DNA of 64,000 bases from Alphaproteobacteria bacterium. Lineage in GTDB: Bacteria; Pseudomonadota; Alphaproteobacteria; Thalassobaculales; Thalassobaculaceae. Within the stretch, counting starts at the first letter, position 1. Each line of letters opens with the position of its first letter. Where the stretch lies: NCBI GenBank assembly GCA_024742275.1, contig JANSYS010000007.1, positions 124,001 to 188,000 of the forward strand. Direction: 5' to 3'. Of this stretch, positions 56,996 through 64,000 are shown one piece after another. The translations under genes were made by a program, and so were the position numbers. The notes beneath the pieces are model-generated. The model was given only the letters and a program-made list of their open reading frames with translations, was not told where the DNA came from and did no database searches.

Positions 56996-57805
56996 ATGCC
57001 CGCTCTGCCCCCCGGAGTCGTCACCGCCGACAGCGTGACCAAGCCGACCGACGCCTGGTCGGGATCGGTATTGGTCTCTGGCTCCCACGGCGGCATCTAT
57101 GCAGCCTACTGCGCCGCCAAGGCGGGCGTCCGGGCGATGATCCTGAACGATGCCGGGCGGGGGAAGGACGATGCCGGGATCGGCGGAGCCGCCTGGTGCG
57201 ACGCGCTGGGTCTGGCCTATGCCGCGATCGACACGATGTCGGCCCGGATCGGCAATGCGGAGGACATGGTGGCGCGCGGTGTGATCTCAACCGTCAACGG
57301 CATCGCTCGCGCCGTCGGGGTCGCAGAGAACCAGACGGTGATGGAGGCGGCCAGACGATTGACCTCGGCGCCAATGCCGATCACCGAGATGCCGAGCTAC
57401 GAGGAAGCGCGCATCGATCTGCCGCCCGGTCCCAGCGGTCGGCGCATCGTCCTTGCAGACTCCGCCTCCCTGCTCGGCCCCGAGGACATCGGACAGGTCA
57501 TCGTTTGCGGAAGCCACGGCGGCATGCTGGGAAACGATCCGCTTACCGCCCTCAAAGTCGACGGCTATGCGGCCTTCTACAACGACGCAGGCGGCGGCGC
57601 GGACGGTGCCGGATTTACGCGGCTTCCAGCCCTGGACGCGCGCGGAATCGCCGCCGGCACCGTCTCCGCGATGAGCGCCCGGATCGGCGATGCGCGCTCA
57701 ACATACGAAGATGGGATCCTGAGCCGCGTCAACGAAACCGCCAGACAGCTCGGCGGCACCGCCGGTATGTCGCTGAAGGAATTCGCCGCGCGCCTTGTCG
57801 CCTGA
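56996..57805 (+). CDS. internally duplicated protein with SHGG/NDAG motifs, unknown function
   Basis: A 269-residue protein made of two copies of one roughly 110-residue unit. The same three motifs recur with constant spacing: GSHGG at 29-33 and 172-176, NDAG at 51-54 and 196-199, MSARIG at 81-86 and 226-231. Between them the hydrophobic pattern also repeats (GSVLVSGSHGG versus GQVIVCGSHGG; ISTVNGIARAVG versus LSRVNETARQLG). No signal peptide or membrane helix. The Ser-His-Gly-Gly and Asn-Asp-Ala-Gly loops look like a conserved ligand or metal site. The ATG at 56996 has GGAAGG 10 nt upstream; GTG 56987 is the alternative. It lies upstream of the EthD-like and hyuAB genes. Confidence 0.75.
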   Translation: MPALPPGVVTADSVTKPTDAWSGSVLVSGSHGGIYAAYCAAKAGVRAMILNDAGRGKDDAGIGGAAWCDALGLAYAAIDTMSARIGNAEDMVARGVISTVNGIARAVGVAENQTVMEAARRLTSAPMPITEMPSYEEARIDLPPGPSGRRIVLADSASLLGPEDIGQVIVCGSHGGMLGNDPLTALKVDGYAAFYNDAGGGADGAGFTRLPALDARGIAAGTVSAMSARIGDARSTYEDGILSRVNETARQLGGTAGMSLKEFAARLVA

Positions 57806-57921
57806 ACGGCGCAACGACGTCACATTCCGTCGGCCCGTTCCAAGAATTGCCCTTGGCAGCGCCCCACCATACGGGTTGAGATCGGAGACCGTGGTCAGGC
57901 TGGGCTCCCACCTGCCGGACG

Positions 57922-57939
57922 GGTAGGCATGGTCCTACC
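57922..57939 (+). promoter_or_regulatory. short inverted repeat upstream of the EthD-like gene
   Basis: GGTAGG and CCTACC flank CATGGT, 26 nt before the ATG at 57966. A possible operator or small leader hairpin for the downstream three genes; it may be chance. Confidence 0.3.
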
Positions 57940-57965
57940 TTCATCGACCCCTGACGGAGAGAGAG

Positions 57966-58652
57966 ATGCCGCTATACGGCAAGGGCATGCTGGTCACCTT
58001 TACCGAGGTCGCCGGCGAGCACGAGGAAGAGTTCAACGAGTGGTACAACCGCGAGCACATCGACGAGCGGGTCTTCATGCCCGGGTTCAAGCGGGCGCGC
58101 CGCTACGTCGCCGCCGACGATCAGGCCAAGGTCAAATACTTCGCGACCTACGAGACGGACAGCGTCCGAGATCTATGCGCGCCGGAGTACATGAAGCTTC
58201 TCGGCGACCAGTCGCCCTGGTCGAAGAAGGTCATGGCGCTGTTCACCCATTTCGACCGGTTGACCATGGAATGCACGGTGGACTTGACCCACGGCTTCAC
58301 CGGCGCCGCCGGACTAGCCCGGTTCTTTCCCGCCGATGCACAGAAAGCCGCACTCCGCGAAGCGCTTGCAGAAAAGTTCCTTCCCGAAGTGGTGAAACGC
58401 CCCGGCGTTCTTGGTGCCTGCGTGCTCGAGAACGACCTCGACGTCGTGGCCGAGGGCATCAAGGCCCAAGGCAAACCGATCCCGGACGGCATGAAGCAGG
58501 AATGGCTGGTCATCCTCGACACCGACACGCCGACGACGGCGACCTCGGCCCTGGAGTCAGTCTTCGGCAACGACGTCCTGCAGCCGTTCGACCTTCCCTC
58601 CTCCGCCGTAGACGCCTCCGGCTACTTCATGACGTTCGGCAATCAACGCTAA
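57966..58652 (+). CDS. EthD-like dimeric alpha/beta-barrel protein
   Basis: A 228-residue protein with two ferredoxin-like halves. The N-terminal FNEWYNREHIDERVFMPGFKRARRY resembles the E-W-Y-x-x-E-H motif of EthD and related small barrel proteins, followed by YFATYETDSVRDL. The second half (from about residue 110) repeats the fold pattern more loosely. A GGAGAGAG ribosome site precedes the ATG. hyuA follows after 10 nt, so it is probably part of the same transcript and may act on the same compound. Confidence 0.7.
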   Translation: MPLYGKGMLVTFTEVAGEHEEEFNEWYNREHIDERVFMPGFKRARRYVAADDQAKVKYFATYETDSVRDLCAPEYMKLLGDQSPWSKKVMALFTHFDRLTMECTVDLTHGFTGAAGLARFFPADAQKAALREALAEKFLPEVVKRPGVLGACVLENDLDVVAEGIKAQGKPIPDGMKQEWLVILDTDTPTTATSALESVFGNDVLQPFDLPSSAVDASGYFMTFGNQR

Positions 58653-58662
58653 CGGAGCGCGC

Positions 58663-60714
58663 ATGTCCTGGTTCATCGGTGTCGATGTCGGCGGCACGTT
58701 CACGGATTTCTATGCGGTCGACCGCGAGACCGCGCAGGTTGTCGTCCATAAAACGCCATCGACACCGCACAACCCGGCGGAAGCGATCCTCGAGGGACTC
58801 GACGCATTGTCGACGGCAAACGGGATCAAGGCGGACGCGATCACCCGGTTGGCGCACGGTACCACCGTTGCAACCAATGCCCTGATCCAGCGAAAAGGAG
58901 CACCGCTGGCGCTGATCACCACCGAAGGGTTCCGCGATCTCTTGGAGATCGGACGGCAGATCCGGCCGAAAATGTACGACCTGAAAGCCGACGCACCGCC
59001 GCCTCTGGTTCCGCGCAAACACCGCTTCGAGGTGCGCGAGCGGATGATGGCGGACGGCACACCCCGTATCGCCCTCGAAGAGTCTGCGATCGATGCGGCG
59101 ATCGACCAAGTGGCGGCGTCCGGCGCCGAGGCCGTGGCGGTGTGTCTTCTCTTCGCGTTTCTCAACCCGGAGCACGAGCAGCGGATCGGTAGACGGCTGG
59201 CGGAGAGGTTGCCGCATGTGGCGGTCTCGCTGTCGAGCGCGGTTCAGCCGGAATTCCGGGAGTTTGAACGGTTCTCGACCGCCGCGCTGAACGCTTATCT
59301 ACAGCCTCTGATCGGGCGGTATATGCGTCACTTGGGGAGGGAGTTGGAGGAGCGGGCACCGAACGCGCGCCTAGGCATCAACCAGTCGAGCGGCGGGCTG
59401 ATGTCCGTCGACCGGGCGGCCGACTTCCCGGTGCGCACAACCTTGTCGGGGCCTGCGGCCGGAGCGGTGGGCGCCGCCCATGTGGCGCGGCTGGCCGGCA
59501 AGCCGAACGTGGTAACGCTGGATATGGGCGGCACCAGTGCCGATGTGGCGCTGATTCGCGATTTCGAAGCGGAGATCGGCTTCGGGCGCGACGTCGCCGG
59601 ATTCCCGGTGCGCCTGCCGATAGTGGACGTGGATACGGTGGGCGCGGGTGGTGGCTCCATCGCGTGGTTCGACCGCGACGGACTTCTCAAGGTCGGACCG
59701 GCGTCGGCCGGCGCAGTACCGGGTCCGGCCTGCTACGGCCGCGGCGGAACCGAGCCAACCGTATCGGACGCCAATCTTCTGCTCGGCCGACTGTCGGGCA
59801 CCCTGATCGGCGGCGCGATGGCTCTGGACCGGAGCCGCGCCGAAAAAGCTATCCGACCCGTCGCCGAGCGGCTGGGCTTCACCCTTGAAAGGACTGCGGA
59901 GGGTATTCTCGGGATCGTTACGGCGAATATGGTCCGCGCCCTGCGAACCGTCTCTGTGGAGCGCGGTCACGATCCGCGCGATTTCGTTCTGATGCCGTTC
60001 GGCGGCGCCGGGGCTCTACACGCCGGAGACGTCGCCCGCGCATTGGACATGTCGGAGATCATCATCCCACCGGCGCCGGGAATTCTCTGCGCCCAAGGTC
60101 TCGTGGTCTCCGATCTGAAGGAGGACTTCGTGGCCACCGCCCGCCTGTCTCTGACCGATGCGAACCGAGCCGCAATCGATGCAGCCGTCGCGCCGTTGGC
60201 CGCCTCAGCTCGGGCTTGGTTCGAGACCGAAGGGATCGCACCGGCGCGGCGACGCCTACGGCTGTCGATCGATCTGCGCTATATAGGCCAGAACTTCGAA
60301 CTTCTGGTGCCGACGGATGAGACCGACGGCTCGGACCCGGCCCTGCCCGAGATCGGAGAACTGAAGCGCCGGTTTTTCGAGGCCCACGAAAAGACCTACG
60401 GCCACTACACCGCAGACGACCCGATCGAGACGGTAAATCTGCGACTGACGGCAATCGGCGAGGCCGATCGCATTCCTCCCCCGGCAGCAGAAGGCGACAA
60501 CAACCGGCATCCAAAGCCGACGACACATCGGGCGGTCTGGTTCGAAGGTGCGGAGCATCATACCCCGGTCTATGACCGCGCCGCGCTGGCACCCGGTCAT
60601 CGCTTCGTCGGTCCCGCCATTGTCGATCAGCTCGACGCCACGACCGTCGTCCACCCCGGCGACACTGTCTCGGTCGATGCCGCCCTGAACCTGATCATCG
60701 AGGTGTCGAAATGA
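58663..60714 (+). CDS. hyuA: hydantoinase/oxoprolinase subunit A
   Basis: A 683-residue subunit of an ATP-dependent hydantoinase/5-oxoprolinase-type amidohydrolase. The ASKHA ATP motif is GVDVGGTFTDFYAVD at the start, then LAHGTTVATNALIQRKG, LSGPAAGAVGAAHVARLAG, TLDMGGTSADVALI and MPFGGAGALHAGDVARAL. It normally works with HyuB, whose gene overlaps this stop by 4 nt. The substrate (hydantoin, N-methylhydantoin, oxoproline or another cyclic amide) cannot be told from the sequence; acetone carboxylase-like enzymes are related but have a third subunit, absent here. Confidence 0.94.
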   Translation: MSWFIGVDVGGTFTDFYAVDRETAQVVVHKTPSTPHNPAEAILEGLDALSTANGIKADAITRLAHGTTVATNALIQRKGAPLALITTEGFRDLLEIGRQIRPKMYDLKADAPPPLVPRKHRFEVRERMMADGTPRIALEESAIDAAIDQVAASGAEAVAVCLLFAFLNPEHEQRIGRRLAERLPHVAVSLSSAVQPEFREFERFSTAALNAYLQPLIGRYMRHLGRELEERAPNARLGINQSSGGLMSVDRAADFPVRTTLSGPAAGAVGAAHVARLAGKPNVVTLDMGGTSADVALIRDFEAEIGFGRDVAGFPVRLPIVDVDTVGAGGGSIAWFDRDGLLKVGPASAGAVPGPACYGRGGTEPTVSDANLLLGRLSGTLIGGAMALDRSRAEKAIRPVAERLGFTLERTAEGILGIVTANMVRALRTVSVERGHDPRDFVLMPFGGAGALHAGDVARALDMSEIIIPPAPGILCAQGLVVSDLKEDFVATARLSLTDANRAAIDAAVAPLAASARAWFETEGIAPARRRLRLSIDLRYIGQNFELLVPTDETDGSDPALPEIGELKRRFFEAHEKTYGHYTADDPIETVNLRLTAIGEADRIPPPAAEGDNNRHPKPTTHRAVWFEGAEHHTPVYDRAALAPGHRFVGPAIVDQLDATTVVHPGDTVSVDAALNLIIEVSK

Positions 60715-62417
60715 GTGCCAAGAGCAAGGCCGCCGGACCGGACCCGATCACCACCGAGATCGTCTTCAACGCACTCCAATCGGTGGCGGACGAGAGTTTC
60801 GTGGCGCTGATGAAAAGCGCTTATTCCACCAACATCAAGGAACGGCACGATCATTCCACGGCGATCGTGGACAGGACAGGACGATTGGTGGTCCAGGCAT
60901 CCGGGTCGATTCCGATTCACCTCGCCTCGATGCTGGGATTGATGCAGAAGCTGCTGGCGAAATACCCGCTCTCCGAGATCCATGAGGGCGACGTATTCTG
61001 CGCGAACGATCCGCATGTTGGCGGGGGCACACACCTGCCCGACGTCAATCTGGCAATGCCGGTCTTCGCCGATGGCGAACTGGTCGGCTTCGTGTGCAAC
61101 ATCGCACATCATGCGGATGTCGGCGGGATGTCCCCAGGTTCGATGGCCGGTGGGATGACATCGATCTATCAGGAAGGGCTGCGAATCCCACTCATCAAGC
61201 TGTTCAGGCGTGGGCAGTTAGACCAGGACCTGTTCGACCTGATCCTTCTCAATGTGCGAGTCGTGGAGGAGAGGCGGGGCGACTACAACGCTCAGTTCGC
61301 CGCCCTTCGTCTGGCTCACCGACGCCTCCTAGACATCATCGACCGCAACGGCCGCGACACCGTGTCGGCGGTTTTCGACGGCATCATCGAGCGAACCTAT
61401 GCCCGAATGAAGGAAAGCATCGCCGCGATCCCCGATGGCACTTACCGGTTCGAGGACTTCATGGACAATGACGGGGCCGGGCTGGACGACATCAGGATCG
61501 CGCTTGCCGTCACCATCGACGGCGACAACGCCGTGTTCGACTTCACCGGCACTCAAACGCAGGTACCCGGCAATGTGAACATCCCTCTGAATGGAACGAT
61601 CGCCGCCGTGTGCTACGTCCTGAAGGCCATGCTGGATCCGGAGATACCGAACAATCATGGGGTCATCGACGCGGTGACCGTGACAGCTCCATCCGGAACG
61701 GTGGTGAGCTGTGTCGAGCCGGCCTCCGTGGCGTCCCGGGCGCATACCTCGCAGCGCATCGTCGATGTGGTGATCGGGGCGCTGGCAGACGCGCTCCCGG
61801 ACAAGGCGGTCGGGGCGGCGAATGGGGCGAACTCGATGGCGATCTTTGCCGGGACCGATCCGCGGTCCGGGCGGCCGTATGTTTATCTCGAGACTCTCGG
61901 GGGTGGGTTTGGCGGTCGGAACGACCGCGACGGGAAAGACGGGGTACAAGTCCACATCACCAACACCTCCAACCTGCCTGTCGAAGCAATCGAGATGGAG
62001 TACCCGTTGCTGGTCGAAGCCTACGGCCTGATCGAGGATTCCGGAGGGGCTGGAACCTGGCGCGGAGGCCTCGGCCTGCGCCGAGTTGTGACGCCGGTCG
62101 ATCACGACTGCGTCTTCACAGGGATCGGAGAGCGCTTCCGCCACCAGCCCTGGGGCGTGTTCGGCGGAAAACCAGGCGGATCCGGGAAGTTCTCGTTAGA
62201 GACCCGCGACGGCGCCATGCGGGAGATGCCGACGAAGTTCGGGGACGCCCTGCTGCGCGAGGGGGAGCGGGCGATTGTGGAAACGCCGGGCTCCGGCGGC
62301 TATGGACCGCCGGAGGGACGCCTGACTGAGACCCTGACGGAAGACTGGGACTCGGGGAAGTTCAGCGCTGGGTACATGCGCAGGCACTACGATTGGGTAC
62401 CGCCGTCCAGGGATTGA
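60711..62417 (+). CDS. hyuB: hydantoinase/oxoprolinase subunit B
   Basis: A 568-residue partner of HyuA. Family motifs: ERHDHSTAIVDRTGRLVVQA, CANDPHVGGGTHLPDVNLAMP, the metal-rich HHADVGGMSPGSMAGG, and VEAIEMEYPLLVEAYGLIEDSGGAG. Length is typical. The start is coupled to hyuA. The last 31 nt overlap, tail to tail, the first gene of a phage-like minus-strand module; the C-terminus (AGYMRRHYDWVPPSRD) seems intact. Confidence 0.94.
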   Translation: MSAKSKAAGPDPITTEIVFNALQSVADESFVALMKSAYSTNIKERHDHSTAIVDRTGRLVVQASGSIPIHLASMLGLMQKLLAKYPLSEIHEGDVFCANDPHVGGGTHLPDVNLAMPVFADGELVGFVCNIAHHADVGGMSPGSMAGGMTSIYQEGLRIPLIKLFRRGQLDQDLFDLILLNVRVVEERRGDYNAQFAALRLAHRRLLDIIDRNGRDTVSAVFDGIIERTYARMKESIAAIPDGTYRFEDFMDNDGAGLDDIRIALAVTIDGDNAVFDFTGTQTQVPGNVNIPLNGTIAAVCYVLKAMLDPEIPNNHGVIDAVTVTAPSGTVVSCVEPASVASRAHTSQRIVDVVIGALADALPDKAVGAANGANSMAIFAGTDPRSGRPYVYLETLGGGFGGRNDRDGKDGVQVHITNTSNLPVEAIEMEYPLLVEAYGLIEDSGGAGTWRGGLGLRRVVTPVDHDCVFTGIGERFRHQPWGVFGGKPGGSGKFSLETRDGAMREMPTKFGDALLREGERAIVETPGSGGYGPPEGRLTETLTEDWDSGKFSAGYMRRHYDWVPPSRD

Positions 62418-62596
62418 GAGACCCGGCGGACGGTCGCATCCCGAAGCGCCACCAGAATGTCGAAGACAGGCGAGAGAACCGCGCCAACCACGGCCGCGAC
62501 TTCCGCTGGCATTGGCGTCTGGGGAAAGGCGGCGTTCCAGGACCAGGCAACGAGAACACCGGACCCGACAGCCGCCCCGGTCACCGTCGGCTTCAT
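62387..62596 (-). CDS. small membrane protein, holin-like, phage-associated
   Basis: A 69-residue protein starting MKPTVTGAAVGSGVLVAWSW. It has a hydrophobic N-terminal half and the segment PMPAEVAAVVGAVLSPVFD, which resembles small phage proteins annotated as holins or holin-associated. Its ATG overlaps the stop of a 46-residue upstream frame (ATGA), with GGAG nine nt upstream. Assignment rests on size, hydrophobicity and neighbours. Confidence 0.55.
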   Translation of the reverse strand: MKPTVTGAAVGSGVLVAWSWNAAFPQTPMPAEVAAVVGAVLSPVFDILVALRDATVRRVSQSLDGGTQS

Positions 62597-62733
62597 CGCC
62601 CGTCTCCTCGCAAAGGATGCGTGAACCTGTCGAGAGCGGCACCGCCGGACCTGCGGGAATGTCTCTTCGCGCCCCTGGGATTTAGGATTGGCAGTCCGGT
62701 CAAGAGCCCGTGGTTGGCGACTGCTGCAGCCAT
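62593..62733 (-). CDS. 46-residue phage-associated small protein
   Basis: Reads MAAAVANHGLLTGLPILNPR, then a basic stretch rich in Arg and Gly, ending LRGDGR. AGGAG lies exactly 7 nt before the ATG and the stop overlaps the next start, so it looks translated as part of the phage-like operon. No family recognised. Confidence 0.5.
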   Translation of the reverse strand: MAAAVANHGLLTGLPILNPRGAKRHSRRSGGAALDRFTHPLRGDGR

Positions 62734-62764
62734 AAGAGTTCTCCTTTCATAGATCTGAATGCAA

Positions 62765-62965
62765 TCAGGGAGCTGGCAGTCCTATGAGAGCGGCCAGGCC
62801 GCCCAAGACAGAGAGGGCGATCGCGCATAGGATGCCGAGAAGAAAGGCCTCGATCCTGCCTACTCGGCGTTCTAGGTCCCGTAGACGGAAATTCGATACT
62901 GCGCCTTCGCAGGACTGCCTCTCGCGAAGGGTCGGTGTCGCCTGGTTCACGTTGTAGTCACGCAT
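62765..62965 (-). CDS. small single-helix membrane protein, phage-associated
   Basis: A 66-residue protein starting MRDYNVNQATPTLRERQ, with a charged helix RLRDLERRVGRIEAF followed by a C-terminal transmembrane segment (about residues 40-63). GGAG lies 8 nt upstream of the ATG at 62965; an earlier Met adds 7 residues. Resembles small phage membrane proteins of the lysis region, but no family is certain. Confidence 0.6.
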   Translation of the reverse strand: MRDYNVNQATPTLRERQSCEGAVSNFRLRDLERRVGRIEAFLLGILCAIALSVLGGLAALIGLPAP

Positions 62966-63018
62966 CGCTCGTCTCCGCTGATGCAACCAGGGCTTTCGGA
63001 CCGCCTCGTGCCAAGACG

Positions 63019-63444
63019 CTAGTAATCAGCGCCCATAGCCTCGACGATCATCTTTCCGCCTGTAACGCTAAGGGTGATCGTGACCCCCAACACAGCATTG
63101 CCTGGCAAGTCGAACGTCTGCGCGGGATCATTTTGATCGATCACCATCACACGGCCGGCATTTGAAGTTGTATCGGAGAAGCTGTGGGCCGGAATCGCAA
63201 CATCCAGGCGCGGAAGGTAGGTCCAACTGCCACCGCCGTTCATCGAGATAAAAAATCGGACCGCCGTCGCCGTGACCGTCGCCGAGGCTCCGACATGCAG
63301 GCCCGTGATCCGGGTACCGTCACTGCCCGCGCTGATCACCGTAGCAATCGTGCCCGATCCGTCGGTCGCTGTGTTCGGAGCACTGACGCCAACCACCGAG
63401 TGACGGGGCGATTGGGGCCAAGCGGGCGTATTCGTGAGAGCCAT
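63019..63444 (-). CDS. phage-like structural protein
   Basis: A 141-residue beta-rich protein (MALTNTPAWPQSPRHSVVGV at the start, then alternating Thr/Ser/Val strands such as ATVTATAVRFFISMNGGGSW). It has few charged residues, resembling phage decoration or tail proteins. GGAG lies ten nt before the ATG. It lies between the small membrane genes and a second beta-rich gene in one strand-consistent set. Confidence 0.6.
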   Translation of the reverse strand: MALTNTPAWPQSPRHSVVGVSAPNTATDGSGTIATVISAGSDGTRITGLHVGASATVTATAVRFFISMNGGGSWTYLPRLDVAIPAHSFSDTTSNAGRVMVIDQNDPAQTFDLPGNAVLGVTITLSVTGGKMIVEAMGADY

Positions 63445-63495
63445 CTTTCTGGTCTCCTCGCAATTGTGGGACTTCTCGAGGGATACTGCGGCGCG

Positions 63496-64000
63496 CTAGA
63501 GACCGAGCGCGTAGAAGGCGCCTAGCGTAACGGCGTAACTCTGCAAGTTCGCGGCGTTGAGGATTGAATACTCATTCGCGTTCAAATCTGCCGTCAACAT
63601 TGGAGCCGGGTCCAACTGGATCGCACGTACCACCATGAAGGGATGACCAATCACCCAATCGGCCGCCACGCCTCCGGTCGACGCGATGGTAGCGTCGATG
63701 ACCAACGCATGACCGACGAACGAGCTCACGGTTCCGACGACGAAGACAGTCAAATCCGAAGCGCTGGCGGCGCGAACCAGGGTCCCCACCGGCAGGAAAA
63801 CATCGTCCGCATGCTGATGGGTCGTCAGAGTTACCTGACCGACCTCGGCGAAGAACCCCGTGGACGACGTCGCATACACACCGGATATGGACGCGCCCAT
63901 CTCGGCGACCGATCTCAGGATTGCCGGGAGACCGCTGGACTCGTCGGCATAAGCATTTCCCTCCACGTTCGCCTGGGTATAGGTCGTTCCGGCGATAGTG
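63496..64000 (-). CDS. phage-like structural (tail) protein, 5'-truncated at the window edge
   Basis: The frame is open from the window edge to a stop at 63496, so its start lies beyond 64000. The visible part, including TYTQANVEGNAYADESSGLP, is Thr/Ala/Val-rich and beta-type, as in tail-fibre or baseplate proteins. A GTG at 63966 could be read as a start, but similarity in composition continues through it. Confidence 0.55.
   Translation of the reverse strand, partial: TIAGTTYTQANVEGNAYADESSGLPAILRSVAEMGASISGVYATSSTGFFAEVGQVTLTTHQHADDVFLPVGTLVRAASASDLTVFVVGTVSSFVGHALVIDATIASTGGVAADWVIGHPFMVVRAIQLDPAPMLTADLNANEYSILNAANLQSYAVTLGAFYALGL

Noticed and set aside
62387-64000. Gene transfer agent cluster
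   Set aside because: The visible genes are tiny lysis-type and beta-rich structural genes; no capsid, portal or terminase gene of a gene transfer agent is in the window, so this cannot be claimed.

Overview
The window is high-GC bacterial DNA whose gene content points to an alphaproteobacterium, most likely a Rhodospirillales-type free-living aerobe. Pointers are the split transhydrogenase (pntAA-pntAB-pntB), an FnrL-type regulator beside a complete ccoNOQP-ccoGHIS set, a PAS_5 protein, and an RNase E with an acidic insertion in its S1 domain. No rRNA, tRNA or CRISPR array was recognised. Both ends are cut: pntAA lacks its start at position 1, and a phage-type structural gene runs off position 64000.

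Layout. 1-3191: proton-translocating transhydrogenase operon. 3265-4939: an amidase and a small membrane protein. 5122-14482: microaerobic respiration block with fnrL, a hemerythrin-like gene, the cbb3 oxidase structural genes and the assembly genes. A perfect FNR box lies between the hemerythrin gene and ccoN, and a second precedes a universal stress protein gene at 30932. 14560-18112: a peptide-type ABC importer (binding protein and two permeases) with no ATPase gene beside it. 18324-22121: NfeD/stomatin pair and malate synthase G. 22398-27521: PilZ and DUF188 genes, a DUF2975/HTH pair, a tiny lipoprotein, allA, a gamma-glutamylcyclotransferase-like gene, hemH and a degenerate GGDEF protein. 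27616-36666: persulfide-dioxygenase-like hydrolase, transporters, a universal stress protein, a DsbA-like protein, a BepA-like protease and a gamma-glutamyltransferase-like lipoprotein. 36670-43767: aminotransferase, rne, amiC and hppD. 43903-50588: a MarR gene and a set of catabolic genes (FAD oxidase, HIBADH-family dehydrogenase, DehI-like protein, acyl-CoA synthetase, HCCA-isomerase-like protein, TIM-barrel isomerase). 51181-56150: queuosine cluster (precursor transporter, queA, tgt, queG, a PAS_5 gene, queF). 56471-62417: unknown genes followed by an EthD-like gene, hyuA and hyuB. 62387-64000: a compact, minus-strand phage-like module.

How they work together. FnrL probably senses falling oxygen and drives the high-affinity oxidase, its copper and heme assembly factors, the hemerythrin and the stress protein. 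The queuosine genes cover the last steps from preQ0 or an imported precursor to queuosine in tRNA; the early preQ0 steps are not in this window. AllA makes glyoxylate and GlcB uses it, but the two are not in one operon.

The least explained parts are a protein at 56996-57805 built from two copies of one unit with repeated SHGG, NDAG and MSARIG motifs, placed upstream of the hyuAB genes; the PAS_5 gene overlapping queF; a divergent gamma-glutamyltransferase-like lipoprotein; and the phage-like genes that begin directly at the end of hyuB.
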